DNA of 64,000 nucleotides from Anticarsia gemmatalis. Taxonomy: Eukaryota; Arthropoda; Insecta; Lepidoptera; Erebidae. The stretch covers positions 11,271,597-11,335,596 of the forward strand of contig NC_134758.1 of NCBI RefSeq assembly GCF_050436995.1, in the 5' to 3' direction. The notes beneath the pieces are model-generated. The model ran no database searches and was not told the origin of the DNA. It saw nothing but the letters and a program-made list of their open reading frames with translations. Position numbers and translations under genes: made by a program. Shown here piece after piece: positions 1 through 12,036 of this stretch. Numbering within the stretch: the first letter of the stretch is position 1; every line of letters starts with the position of its first letter.

Positions 1-72
1 TAGCTTATTAGCAAAGATGATTTTTAACATTTTCCAAACGACAAATTCTTGTACTTTGTCTATAAAATAAGT

Positions 73-114
73 AAACTTATCCGATAGATAGAGTGCTATC
101 TATCGGATAAGTTT
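73..114. repeat. Perfect 18-bp inverted repeat with 6-nt loop
   Basis: The arms at 73-90 and 97-114 are exact reverse complements around GAGTGC. The core is TTATCCGATAGATA. It is probably a MITE remnant; no gene is nearby. Confidence 0.75.
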
Positions 115-2400
115 TCCAACCTTGCAAATTTTATTTTAATAACAAAACAAATAACAATAAAATCGAACAATTTAACGAAGGTACGATTTACGTATTTTAG
201 TAAAAATAAAAGTAACTGGATTTTTTGAGCTAGGTACTCAATCTAGAGACATGATATTACTTCGATAACTTACACACATTATTTATCGATGAACAATAAA
301 AAGTTTTTATTGAGTCTCTTATAAGATAATGACAAGTCTTAAATGTGATTTCGATAAAACTTTTTTTAAGTGGAAATATGTGATGGAATCTTTAATTTAG
401 GTTTCATGTAGCAATAATAGATTTTTCTTCATATTTCTTTGATATTTCACGGTCCATGAAAAATACTTTACATGAAATGTAATTTTCTAGTAATATTTTT
501 GAGAAATAGGTAATTTGCCAAGCAAAATTGTGATAGTTAAATTACATACTAGTTATATGCCTCCTTTACTTTAAAGATCACTGTTTTACATATATCTAGT
601 GCGTACATATTATGCTGGCTTACCAATAAACGCGGTGTAAGTTCCAATTGGTTATATAGTGTTTTATCTTTTCCACTCATAATATATGCAGTTTCAAATT
701 TGATTGTAAATGACATAACTAATCAAAGCTTATACGAACACTTATTAATAAGTCAGTTACAATATCATTGTAAAAATCAACAGCAGATCCATATTGTTCT
801 TGAGATCGTTTCCTATATACTCAGTATATAGATTTATAGAACAAGTAAAAATACCCTCAGTATGATGTAACAAGATTTATTAATTCAGAGTAGGAGAGTG
901 CAGCGTGGATGGAGTGTGGTGAAGCCGACGGCTGAATAGACGTACGGACTAATTTTTAAACAGTTACCGAAGTGGACCGGTTTCAAACGACTGTGCCTGT
1001 GTGGGAACTGTGTTTGAGAAAACGATATCTTTTGTTTGAACGTATAGACAATTCTTGTGCAACTTATATGTATTTGGGTAGCCGTAAATGACAAATATCT
1101 AAGTAAAAAAAATGCGATAAAAGTTTGCATAGAACTATATAATTGTTTTGTGTGAAGATGGCGCCCATAATCAAAAGTAAGGGTCAAAGGATTAACCATA
1201 AAAAGTAATAAAAATGTATCCTTAAATGGCAGGACTAATTTAAATGAAATCCGAAAGGGTAATGATACGACATTAACATTCTAAGCCAGCAAATGTAAGC
1301 TTTAATGGCAGCAACATCCAGTAAATAAAAAATACCATTAATATCTAATAGTGACTTATTATCATGATATTTTTTTAAATAAAAAAATGCACTCTTTCTA
1401 GTTTTACCATTACAATTTATTCTAAATTCTAGCTCAAATCATAAAGACTAAAACGTATTTATAGCCCTGTAAAAAGTGTTGACTGTATATTAAACTTTCA
1501 AGGACAAGCATGTTTTAGTATAAAAATATTATTGATCGACAAGTTACCGTGACTAATACATTGTAGACACATGTTTTATCGCATGCATAGTTTAATATTG
1601 TTTGTAGAAACAACTGGCTTTTTTCACTTAAAGAATATTGCAAACTAGCTGATGCGTACAGTTTTATTCGTATCATAATAATTATATTTTGAATTTCTTT
1701 CTTCGCTGGTTATATAAAAATGGTCGACGCTGCCCTATGGCCCATGATAAGATTGAATTGACGTCTTTTCAAGATATATTATAGCCTGCCGCTTCACTTA
1801 AGGACTTTTAGAATTTAATTAAGTGTTGCACACCAAAAAAATACTTGTCCTTTAAAGAAATCATTTTCATTTATACACATGTTGTTTCACAAAATTTTGT
1901 TCATAATTTTTCTTTTACACAATTCAATATACATAAAGAATCAATAAATAATATCATGTAACATGTCATAACAATATGTTATTTATTACTAAATGTTATA
2001 TAAGTGAGTGTTACAAATAACAGTGCTCTCTTGGGACTTAATACGCAAGGATATAGGACGGGCAGGAATTGCGAGTCAAAGATATATTTGGATATTGAAA
2101 ATTGCACTTGTAGGACCTTGAATTTTTGGATTAAAATAAGGTAATTTATACATTTATTTTGTTGTGCACCTTACCTTATATTTTACATTAAAAAATGTAT
2201 TATTTATTTTTGTACCTTTCCGTGATATTTTATAGAAATCGGAAATATGAATAGTTCTATTAATCTCTGTGATTCTTTTAGTTCATTAATTGCCATCAAA
2301 CACAATTTAAGAATTAAGCAAAAAGTACAGTGTTTCACTTATTTTATTTTAAACTAAAGTTATGTCAATTTTAAAAATCACAAAAACTTTACCTTAAAAT
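115..2400. other. Intergenic, AT-rich, no gene seen
   Basis: No ORF with coding character, splice structure or recognisable repeat. The minus-strand 104-codon frame near 885-1199 has no family features. Confidence 0.5.
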
Positions 2401-2640
2401 ATCGTAGTATAATACAATATTCACAAAATATCGCCTTGACAGCTGTCAAAAATTCGCGCGCTTTTGCATCCTACAGCCAATTTGTTTTTTAATTCGCAAT
2501 GAGTAAGGCATTAACACCAGTCTGCCGTGTAATTTATCTGCTTACGCGAACTTTTAAATACTTTGGCGGGAAAATTTGAAAAGTTGAACCGTAAAAGTTG
2601 TTCGAACAAAACTTGAGGAGTTCGCTAAGAATATTTTTTA
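2401..2640. promoter_or_regulatory. Possible promoter-like patch with palindromic E-box
   Basis: TTGACAGCTGTCAA (2436-2449) is a perfect 14-bp palindrome around CAGCTG. It is followed by TTCGCGCGC and, at about 2564, GGCGGGAAAATTT, an E2F-like string. The patch is locally richer in CpG than its surroundings. A 26-codon frame starts at 2500. No gene body can be assigned. Confidence 0.25.
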
Positions 2641-3842
2641 TACAAGTTATATTGCAAAAAGTTAATTATTTATATCATCGCTTTTGTTTATAACATAATT
2701 CATGAGTAAATTTTGTTTAGGTAGCGTGAATTAGGTAGGTTTTTGTTATTTTAATCAATAGGATTTGAGTATCATTCTTAAATAGAGCGTAAACGAATTT
2801 TGTTTTTCAAACCTTCGTAGTTTTGTATTAATGTATAAAGTACTTTTTCTTAAATAATAGAAACCTAATTGTAGAAAAAAAAATATGAAGGAATAACTGA
2901 ACAAAGACAACAATATACTAATATTTGTTTAAGCCTTTACAATAACTTTGTATCGAACAGTTTCATTCCTAATAGTGTTATATCTTATAAATTAAACAAT
3001 ACATCACCACCCACAAATACATTTTCACCAATACAATGTTAACATAACACCTAGTAAAGAACACCCAACAGTCCAATCGGCCATATTGTTACCGTCGTAA
3101 ACAAATTGATATACCTCCCTATTTGCATACAAACTATATGCCTTACCACCACTAGTTATACCGGCCTCACCTTACTTTGTACCAACAGACCCCAGAGACC
3201 CTCTCTTGGAAACTACGCAGCGAAACGTGCCCTGATAATTAAACAATTTCACTTTACGACCCACATACATGTTAGAAATTTAACACAACACGACTCTTTA
3301 TTAAAATACTGCATAAAAACCACCATGTTATCCAGTTACATGCAAAATATAGGACATCGTACACCCTGTATATTTTTCTGTTACCTGTATAATTAAATAC
3401 TGGCCTGTATTTTTCGCGGCAACATAATGCACGATTCCCCTTGTGGGCTCAAAAATAGAACGCGCAGAAATGAATTAAACTTTTTTTTAGCTGGCTGTGA
3501 CGTATTTTGTATTTTTTTTATAGTTTGGCATGTGAATGCTCTTGGGAACCGCTTTTAGTTAGTCTGTCTAATATTTGACAGTTAATGTATTTAATTAAGA
3601 ATAATGATATAACTCAATAAAATGTATTTTTTTATAATGAAAAGGATTTAGAATATTATTTATTTGTAGCCCTTTTGGTTTAAAGTTACGTTAATTTTGC
3701 TGGTTTAACATTAATTGAACGCTCTATTTTGTACGTTTCCTTTATTTTGTAATTTTTCATTTCATAGTAGTAGTTATTTAATTGTTCATTTCTATTTTGC
3801 GGTCATACCGGTCACCCATATTTTTTTAGTTTAAAGTGAACT
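2641..3842. other. Intergenic, no gene seen; strand-asymmetric patch at about 3000-3400
   Basis: AT-rich sequence. Between about 3000 and 3400 the + strand has many more C than G. An open frame of 96 codons there (3106-3396) starts with ATG only by alternative reading and matches no family I know. Confidence 0.4.
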
Positions 3843-3965
3843 AGTAACCCCCGGTTTCTGAAGTACTTTTAGCGATATTTATCAATTCAAAAACGTTTCA
3901 GCTCATATAAACATGACAGTTTGAATAGATAAACTGCCGCTAAATGTACCTCAGAAACCGAGTAT
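3843..3965. repeat. Foldback MITE-like repeat (ACCCCCGGTTTCTGA ends), copy 1
   Basis: The left end AACCCCCGGTTTCTGA and right end CTCAGAAACC are inverted, and the inner arms (a diverged ATTTATCAATTCAA against TTTGAATAGATAAACTGCCGC) also pair. It is the same family as 25601-25721 and 33496-33617. Confidence 0.65.
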
Positions 3966-5874
3966 TAGTCTTTAGCAAACATTGAAACCTCCTTTTACCA
4001 AATAAATACCTACATTCCTATAACTCCCTATACATAAAACAAAACTACAATAAAACACCTCCCCTTTGAAGTCGTAATTTGATAAAACATAGAACAGGGA
4101 AAATGGCAGAAAGGAAAATAAAAACATTATCCGTTCAATAGATTTGACGAGTTTGCTTCAATAACTTTGTTTATAACATTACACAGATTGTCAAAGGTAT
4201 TTTGTATACAAAACATTTTGATATAACAAATATTTTAGTCTAGCTTTTTGGTACAGTTGATTGGTTTTGTACAGTTTACATTTTTCAATGGAGATAACAA
4301 AATTTAACGTAATCGGTTTTGCAGTTGTTTCGTGGATGTGTGACTGGTTATTGTATATGTAGTTTGAGTATTGATATTAAGCAGGCAGGCATACTGCAAT
4401 TGGTTTTGAAAAATTGTGGAACCAAAAATATGAATTTGCAATTTGAAAGACATCATTAAGAACAATGATTCTGCATTTCTTGACCTTCCTATATGCTACT
4501 TACTACTACAACATATTAGTTAATTACGATAAGAAAGAAAAGTCGAAAGTTCTATGCTCTAGTAATTTGCTTGTATTTTAAGATTCATAAAATTCCCTTT
4601 TTTTCAAACGTGTCGCGTTTCTTTCGGCCTGTGATAAGTACGATTGATCATTAATGTAGTTAAAAGGTTTTAAGGCCTTTACAGAATAAAGTATTTTCCT
4701 AGAAAACAAATTAAATGTAAAAAATACAGCGACGCGACGTTAATTTACTCTTTGATAAATGTCTCGAAATGGCGCTTAATTTTTGTTCCTAAATATTTTA
4801 TGGATGACAAATTATTTCGTATAAGTTTGAAAATATAGGTGTAATTATTTATTTGACACTTTTTTGTTCAATATTAATACTATCTTGCTTCATTAATTAT
4901 TACTATGATGAAAGGAAAGACTGACTGAGACATTTTTTCTATTCGCATCACTTTTTAAATATAATTATAATGTAGGGTGTTGGCCAGTTTTTTGTCCAAA
5001 CGATGTATGCATCTGGTCTGGGCTTCAGCCGAGTCGTTTGTTCATTCACCTTAAATTGAACTCACCGTTTCGGAAATGTGAAAATTCTTAAAATATATAT
5101 TTTTTGTACTGTACCTGGCAGACTAAATTAGCGATTTTACACATTAACTCAAAGTTTTCTAGTGCATATGGCACACCTTTTCAGAGAGTACGAACTGAAA
5201 AAATTTGGAGTAAAATTGAGAAACCCTTATCTCAAACCAGAATTGGGACAGCAATGGGTCACATTGACTATTACTTTAAGAAATATGCAATCCATATCTC
5301 GAATTTAAATACGTACAAACTCAATACTTCAACATAAATTAATATTGCATTAAAAAACTAAAAGTAAGTAAACAAATGTACCAAAAGCTTACAGTAAGCG
5401 GAATCGTATCTGTGACCTATATAAGAGAAATATGCGCGTCGCTTGAAATATATTTTACATGTCAAAATATTTTTTATAATGATTGAGGACAGATGCATTC
5501 GTCAATGGTTGTAAATATTGCTAAATAAATAACTTCAGCAATATTTTGTTTTATATGAAGCATTTTTATATGTATTCGAATAAATATTTGGTTTGTTTAT
5601 AATAATAAATGTTTGTTTGATTGTGGTAAATCCTGCGTAATTTGTTAGATTGACTGTTACTACTTATTAAGGTTCAAAATGATTTTTGTAACCGAAAATT
5701 AATTGTACACTTGATATTGTTATCATAATTATAAAACTGTTTTCTTTTATAGTAATTTTACAAAAAAAAAACTTTACATAAGACCTTCCTCATGATCATC
5801 TATGATCACTTGATCTCTGAAAATGTCTAAGCATACAAACTATGTAGTAAAGAATAGAAGTGAATTAATTAATT
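3966..5874. other. Intergenic, no gene seen
   Basis: AT-rich sequence without coding character or a repeat I can name. A short frame at 5104-5337 lacks any family feature. Confidence 0.45.
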
Positions 5875-6107
5875 AGGTAAAGACCAGTTGGGACGCGGAG
5901 TATCCGATTGGAGGTACCGCATCCTGGCCACTTTATGGTGACTGTTGAAGGAACACCGTCAGGTTTTTAGTCGGTATGCCCAAATTTAAAAGCTGGAACG
6001 CCTAGCCGGTGGGAGAGCCCGACAGACCCCCGCTACCTCCCTGGAGCGGAACATGCAGTAAAGCATTTTCCTGACGAACAAAAAAAAGAAAAAGGTAAAG
6101 ACCAGTT
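5875..6107 (+). mobile_element. Truncated non-LTR retroelement with 15-bp target duplication
   Basis: AGGTAAAGACCAGTT occurs at 5875-5889 and again at 6093-6107, flanking about 200 bp of GC-rich sequence that ends in an A-rich tail (AACAAAAAAAAGAAAA). A 5'-truncated body, A-rich 3' end and a duplication of this length are the signature of target-primed reverse transcription. I recognise the body as a common lepidopteran repeat but not its clade. Confidence 0.8.
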
Positions 6108-6245
6108 TAACCTATTTTGAAACATCAGCTACGTTGTAGTTGTATTAACAGGTTTGAACCCTGGTAAACTCAAAAGAATATCCCAATCTTTATATAAATA
6201 CGTACTTCTGATCACATGACATGAATTAACCATATAAAATAAATA

Positions 6246-6545
6246 AATTTAACCCATTACTGTCCCACTGCTGGGCAAGGGTCTCCTCCCGTAATGAGGG
6301 AGGGGTTAGGCCTTGAGTCCACCGCGCTGGCCAAGTGCGGGTTGGGGACTTTGCATGCCCTCAATAAATGTATTAAACAAATTTTAGGCATGCAAGGTTT
6401 CCTCACGATGTTTTCCTTCACCGTTGGAGCATGTGATAATTATTTTCTAATACACACATAACTCCGAAAAGTCATTGGTGTGTTGCCTTGGGTTTGAACC
6501 TGCGACCACTTGCGTGGGAGGTGACAGCTTATACCACTCGGCTAT
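6246..6545 (+). mobile_element. LINE-type 3' fragment (GTCCCACTGCTGGGCAA family)
   Basis: It begins CTGTCCCACTGCTGGGCAAG and contains GAGGGAGGGGTTAGGCCTTG, GCATGCAAGGTTTCCTCACG and GGTTTGAACCTGCGACCAC. This is an abundant lepidopteran repeat usually ascribed to 3' ends of CR1/Zenon-like LINEs; that naming is from memory. Shorter relatives lie at 7605-7690, 33785-33900 and 38585-38640. Confidence 0.6.
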
Positions 6546-7310
6546 ATGAATTAACCATACTTACTATAAATTAACTGCATCAGTCGTCTGTTGTCTACAC
6601 GTGCATAATACAAAAATAAACAAATGATAACATCACGAGTGCATAAAAAGCAAATACTACTCAAATCTGCGATGCAACTGAAAATACGCCATTGTTTTGA
6701 CTCCAATTTCTGCTAGTCATTATTTTTCAAATAACACTACGTCAAAACAGCAAAGTAAAACACAATAATAGGTACATCTTTTTCTTAACAGTCAACATGC
6801 AAAACAAACTAAAAAACTGTAGCCAGTGACTTTGTAGGTGCGTCTTGCGATCGACCGCCTGTACAAGGTCACCGTACACACCTAAATTATGTCACTACTG
6901 GCAGATGCTTGTTGAAATATTAAAGGGACGTGTCTTCTACGTGGATAGTACTTTTAAGTGGTTGATAAAAAGAGAGGTTCGATAAATTGACGAACGCTAG
7001 AAAGAGACATATATATAGAAATTATTGGTTTTGAAAGTGCGAAAACAAAGCCCTTTTTGTGACGTTGTTGCTGTTGTAATGTAGTTGGTAGTTTGTACGG
7101 AACCTGGTTCTTAAGTTATCCGAGTAGAATATAGAAATTAAGAGATAATTGTGCTCCTTATTGTTACTTTATGTATGTAGATGTCACGTGTAGACTTAAA
7201 CGGTGCATGACTAGTCAACAAGAAAACTTAGGTAAATAATCATAAAGAATCATTATTTTTGTGATTAGTGGTCGACATACACAGCCTCCGTCATACAGAA
7301 CAGAACGCTC
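6546..7310. other. Intergenic, nothing recognised
   Basis: AT-rich, no coding frame and no clear repeat. Confidence 0.4.
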
Positions 7311-7560
7311 AGCAGAAACACTGCCACGGTGTGCTCACCGGTCGCTAAACGATCTGTGGATTAAGCAACCGTTAGCGCGGTCGTTCTATAGATGGGTGAC
7401 CGCATAGTGGTATTTGAACTGGGCGTATCCATGCTTCGGAGGACGTATAAAAAGTCGATCCCGGTTGTTGTCAATTAAGATAGTCGTTAAGCCATGTTAA
7501 AGGCATTTCGGGCAGCTTGAATAACTTTGATACTAGGTTGACCATTAACCATACGATAAA
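7311..7560 (+). mobile_element. 5S rRNA-derived SINE, type 1
   Basis: The head resembles the second half of animal 5S rRNA: TTAAGCAACCGTTAGCGCGG (7361-7380) followed by ATAGATGGGTGACCGC (7388-7403) correspond to the 5S internal promoter region. The tail runs through GGTCGATCCCGG-like sequence to GGTTGACCATTAACCATACG. The detached tail recurs at 22877-22945. Confidence 0.65.
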
Positions 7561-7604
7561 TAGATAAACAATCTAGAGAATATCCCCGCCAAAGGTTGTT
7601 TTTT

Positions 7605-7690
7605 TAACACATTACCTTCACTGCTGTTCAAGAGTATCCTTATGAATTGAGGGAGGGGTTAGGTCTTGAGGTCTAATAAATGATTGACTA
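7605..7690 (+). mobile_element. Fragment of the CTGCTGGGCAA LINE family
   Basis: Degenerate match to the start of 6246-6545: ACTGCTGTTCAAG, then TGAGGGAGGGGTTAGGTCTTGAG. Confidence 0.45.
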
Positions 7691-7780
7691 TTGCTTCTAA
7701 TTTCAGAAAGATAAGAATATACATTTAAAATTATCGTTATACCTAAAGTAATACGTCAATAGTTTTCGCAGATGTTGTCT

Positions 7781-7985
7781 GTCTCTGTGGCGCAGTGGTT
7801 AAAGCGGTCGGCACGCCACCATTGCAAGGGAGTTCTTTCGATTCCCACATGGGACAGTTATTTGTGCTATCCATAAAAAGTGGTTTCGGGTCTAGTTCAA
7901 CTTTGTGTCCGTTGTATGTTTGTGTGTAAAAGTCCCCGCAACACAAGAGTTATTCTTAGTGCGGGAGTTGTCTTTTATAATAAAA
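7781..7985 (+). mobile_element. tRNA-derived SINE, copy 1
   Basis: It starts with a pol III A-box-like TGGCGCAGTGGTTAA and a degraded B box (GTTCTTTCGATTCCC), then has a non-tRNA body with AAAGTCCCCGCAACACAAG and GTGCGGGAGTTGTCTTTTA. Two further long copies are at 22158-22361 and 42675-42868. It is a SINE, not a functional tRNA. Confidence 0.8.
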
Positions 7986-8319
7986 GAGAGACAGGTACCA
8001 ATATAAAAAAAATAAAATTAAGAATTGCAATAAAATGCCACTTTTTAAGTAGTTATGTACGGCGTAAAACAAATATGTACAACAATGTTGTATAATAGTT
8101 ATTTTGAGTAGTACAAATACTTACATTGTTTATCGCACTACAGGAGGTATAAGGCGTAATATTTGTGTAAACAACACAAATATGTTGTGTAATTGTGATA
8201 AGACTGTCCCAAATTGTTTGACTACAGCTACTTTAGTTAAGGTGCTTGAAAAGTTGAAAGAATGTAGATAAAACTGGAAACTATTTAGACTTTGATGTGC
8301 TACTCAGTCGAAGTTATTA

Positions 8320-8500
8320 CTCGCGGCTTACCCCGGCTTTTCCCGGGTTAAAAACATACCTACTCTACAAAATACATAAACTAATTATACACAAAAAAAC
8401 TTCCTCAGAAATTTCTCCGTGTATTGGTTAGAACCGTATGAAAATACGTTCAAAAGATTTTGAGTTTATCGCGAACAGACAGACAGACACACGTGTATAA
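8320..8500 (-). mobile_element. Degenerate Helitron/LINE-type repeat
   Basis: It begins CTCGCGGCTTACCCCGGC and ends in ACAGACAGACAGACAC, as in abundant lepidopteran repeats that start CTAGC..CCCGCGACTTCG. The ends are too decayed to classify. Confidence 0.35.
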
Positions 8501-9505
8501 ATACTGATATTGATAATTTAACTTTACTAATATATAAGTATTTTCGTTTTCAAGTTACTTGATGAAATATGATCAAATAGTAAAACTACACATTTTTAAT
8601 AACAGTACAGTCAGAGGCTGAACCACACAGATTTAACCTTACCAACAACTTCACCAATTAAATTCTGTCGAAGCAATTATGGAACAAAGATGGCGAAACA
8701 CGATAGAATTTGAATCGTTTAACGTTTAGTATACACTTAGATACGAAGCACCTGTGTCTATTGTATCGGGTGAGGGTTAACTGGTCGATTGGGCCAAGGA
8801 CGCATCGGTAGGGTTAACGACAATCGTACTACCTCGATGGGCTCGGGTGCCTGCTATTTGATTTTGATGACGAGGACGAAATTCTAAGTAGGTATGCTTG
8901 GTTTTGGTAATTTTGGTCGTGATTTGTGTTATGTTATGAATGTTTTAAGAAAATAATTGAATAAATACGCGGCTGTTTTGCAGTAGATTTTTGGACAAAA
9001 AGTATCTTACGTTAGTAGATTCCAGTACTATGTATAATTTCGTTGTTGAAAGTCCTATAGTTCTAGGCAAATTAAGTGGAAGGGAGTTTGTCTTTAAATC
9101 ATATGCTTTAATTGCTTTTTCCTTACAAATTAAATTTTATTACTTTTTAAATTTATTTAAATTTGGTTCTATTAATTTAATTTAATTCCCAGTTGTTCCC
9201 AAATTATGTATCGAACGATGAATTTGGTTTTAAAACTATCTCAAAGACTGATTATATAATATGCAGACACTTAAAAAAGTAAGGATAATATTATTCAAGT
9301 AGGCACTAGGCTTGCAAAGAAACATCGTTGTAAAGTTTACTTAAATAAGAGATAAGTTAGATATTTGTACAAAACTACTTTATAATCATCAAAATCAAAA
9401 TGGCAGCACAATCTACAAACAAACGTTTCTAAATTAAACAGTTACTGAAATCTTGAAACAAACTTTTTGAGGCTTATTTTAGTCAATGATAATATTATAA
9501 CGTAA
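8501..9505. other. Intergenic, no gene seen
   Basis: No coding signal. The GC-richer patch near 8755-8885 (GGTGAGGGTTAACTGGTCG onwards) may be an old repeat that I do not recognise. Confidence 0.35.
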
Positions 9506-9758
9506 CTAGCTGACCCGCGCAACTTCGCTTGCGTCACATTAGAGAGAATGGGTGAAAATTTTCCCCGTTTTTGTAACATTTTTTCCTCGTACTCGGCTCC
9601 TATTGGTCGTAGCGTGATGATATATAGCCTATAGCCTTCCTCGATAAATGGGCTATCTAACACCTAAATAATTTTTCAAATCGAACCAGTAGTTCCTGAG
9701 ATTAACACGTTCAAACAAACAAACAAACAAATTCTTCAGCTTTATAATATTAGTATAG
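9506..9758 (-). mobile_element. Helitron-like non-autonomous element, copy 1
   Basis: Read on the minus strand it begins TCTATACTAATATTATAAAG and ends GGGTCAGCTAG, set between A and T. A short hairpin (CGCAA...TTGCG) stands just before the CTAG end. The middle holds a (GTTT)n tract and TACAAAAACGGGGAAAATTT. It has no coding capacity. Confidence 0.75.
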
Positions 9759-10684
9759 ATACATAATGTTTGTATTTTTGGAATTTCTTTTGTTCATCAA
9801 CCTTGGCATTTCGTGTGACTACTGTCGAGATAGTTCTATTTTACTGATAGGAATGACATATGAAAACATTAGGATTTGAAACGTGGAAAAGCGTGTGAAA
9901 ATATGTTTTGTCGTCGTCTCGCTTGTGAGTTGTAAAACAATGTTACACTGGAATTCAGGCGATACTGTATGCAAAAATGTTAAGTAAAATTCAGGTACGT
10001 AATTTGTGGTCGCATCGTTTGTGTGCGATCCGATGTGATATCCGAAAATGTACACAGATATTATATCGAAAACACCGTTTGCCATTTGAAAATTACAATT
10101 GTATCTCCATGTAATTAGGTGCGTTATAACACATTACCGAATTTCAGGCTATTACCGGATAAGATTTACGATTAATAATTGGCTAACTGGTTACGGAACG
10201 GCCAACTCTACTAAAATTAGTCTACTGCGTAGGGTTCTTTTTACTATTGGTCAAGGCACACACAATCCACAGCTAAATAAAACCTCCCTTTTTTGACAAC
10301 AAACTGTCACGATACGTCAAGAAAAAAATGCTTTTCATGCTGACTTCGAGCAGCAAATTCCCACATAAGCACTGCAATAATGAGTTCTTTATTGTTGACT
10401 GTACAGTGTACATCAATGCAATCGCCATTGTTAACGTTATCTTTCAAAATAAACACACCAGTTTCATTCGGTTCCTTCTTAATTGCACAACATTCAAACA
10501 AGATACCCCGTGATGCGTGCCCAAACAGAAGCCAGAACATAAATAAATCAACGTGTAAATGATTTCACAAAATTTCCACCTACTTGTTTTCCTCTGAGAT
10601 AATTATGACGTGATTCCTTTTACCAATATTTAGTTTAAGTTACTTTCATAATGGCAGTTATTAACACGCTTTTATTAAGTCGAT
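9759..10684. other. Intergenic; overlapping small ORFs of unknown meaning
   Basis: No recognised gene. A 77-codon minus frame (10540-10307) begins with a hydrophobic stretch (MFWLLFGHASRGILFECC) and overlaps + strand frames. I cannot tell whether it is coding. Confidence 0.25.
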
Positions 10685-10936
10685 CAGTAGCGTAATTCTC
10701 TACAGTCGGTACTATCGAGTAACGAGAGTTTGACATTTAAAATGTACTGTAAAATAGTTCCTACGACGCCCGCTACAGGCGCTGATAAGATTTTCATATA
10801 AAGCTTGTCGATAGCTAGCCGGTTGAAAAAATCTAATTAGCGTATCTTGCGGTCGTAGAATCTGTTTTTGCAGTACATTTTAAATGTCAAACTCTCGATA
10901 CTCGATGGTTCCAATTGTAGACAAATTGCGCTACAG
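10685..10936. repeat. CAGTAGC-ended snapback MITE, copy 1
   Basis: The left arm (CAGTAGCGTAATTCT, then ACGAGAGTTTGACATTTAAA) is repeated inverted at 10871-10936 (TTTAAATGTCAAACTCTCG onwards, ending GCGCTACAG). The arms are at least 50 bp. The middle carries CGATAGCTAGCCGGTTG. Confidence 0.7.
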
Positions 10937-11016
10937 CATTCGGATACACTACCGGAATATTGTCACAGAGGCTGTAAATTGGCGATTCTGAACTGCAATA
11001 ATATGGTACCATCAAG

Positions 11017-11193
11017 CAGTAGCGCGATTCTGTACAGTCGGTACTGTCGAGTATCGAAATGTTGACATTTAGAATGTACTGCCAAAATGTTTCCTACGAC
11101 ACCCGTCAGAGGCGCTGATCAGATTTTCACACAAAATTTCTCGATGACAGGTCGGTTGTTGCTAGTCGATAGTAATAGAGAATTGAGCTACTG
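11017..11193. repeat. CAGTAGC-ended MITE, copy 2
   Basis: It starts CAGTAGCGCGATTCTGTACAG-like and ends AATTGAGCTACTG, the inverse of that start. The body is similar to copy 1 at about 10685. The two lie in direct series upstream of the EcKL cluster. Confidence 0.65.
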
Positions 11194-12036
11194 GTCTTAT
11201 GATGAGATACTGGTCTTGTATGGAAGAGGGCTATATAAACTTAGTATTTAAACGACATAACCCCATACAGTTTGGGCTCATTTGATTCGTCTTGAGGAAT
11301 ACTTTGGAGCTAGATTGTGGCAAAGATCTGGTTAAAGAGCTGAAGTTTTCATAGGAACTTAGTAATTAGCAATGCGGACTTATTATAGAGGTACCTATAT
11401 GAAGGAGGTTGATGAAAATAATTCGAAACGACAAAAAATGGCTTTTTAGTGTGGTAAACAGAGGCTTGTTTTTAATTTTTTGATATATTTTGTGGGAAAT
11501 AATAGGCTTATTGAATGTATCTAATGATTGAAGTACAATGGACACTGTAATGATATGTTATCTCCGTTTGTGCATAATGACATGTAATTGCGCGTTTTAC
11601 AAACAACGATGCTCTTTTAAAAGTCACTGTTAGGTTTTGTTTATATTGCTATGCAGTTTAATGATATTTGAATACGTTTAGATAAAATATTTAGGACAAA
11701 TTTTGTGTATTCGGGACTAGGACAAGCGCAAGAAACGTATATTTTATTAAATATTAGTTCAGAACTTATTTTAAATTTCAATTAAAATTAAGCAGTGCAA
11801 CGAAAATTTAAAATATAATTATAGATCATACTGATATTGCTTTTCAAAATTTACCACAAAATTTATGATAAAATAAAACCATAAGAAATAAATTTATCCC
11901 GAAAACATTCACTGTGAAAATACCTTAACGATTACTAAGTATTTTTCTCAAACGCATATAAACGGTACATCCAAGTATCGCTCCTGATTACTGTGGACGC
12001 AGTCAAAGTGTACCAAGTTCAAAACCACGTTTCAAC
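11194..12036. other. Upstream region of EcKL gene A
   Basis: AT-rich, no ORF of note. It contains the TATA candidate at 11957. No repeat was recognised in the last 700 bp. Confidence 0.4.
11957..11962 (+). promoter_or_regulatory. Candidate TATA box of EcKL gene A
   Basis: TATAAA within CATATAAACGG lies 80 bp upstream of the gene A ATG. The same CATATAAACG string lies 46-50 bp upstream of EcKL gene D on the opposite strand, which makes a chance match less likely. The transcription start would fall near 11985-11990, giving a 5'UTR of about 50 nt. No transcript data support this. Confidence 0.5.

Noticed and set aside
7351..7406. Possible 5S rRNA gene
   Set aside because: Only the internal promoter half resembles 5S, with many changes, and it runs into a repeat tail. 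It is a SINE head.
7781..7860. Possible tRNA gene
   Set aside because: A- and B-box words are present but the cloverleaf is broken and the sequence continues into a repeated non-tRNA body, so it is a SINE.
7743..7946. 67-codon minus frame
   Set aside because: It lies across the tRNA-derived SINE 7781-7985 and has no independent coding evidence.
9442..9663. 73-codon minus frame
   Set aside because: Runs through the Helitron-like element at 9506-9758, which is non-coding in its other copies.
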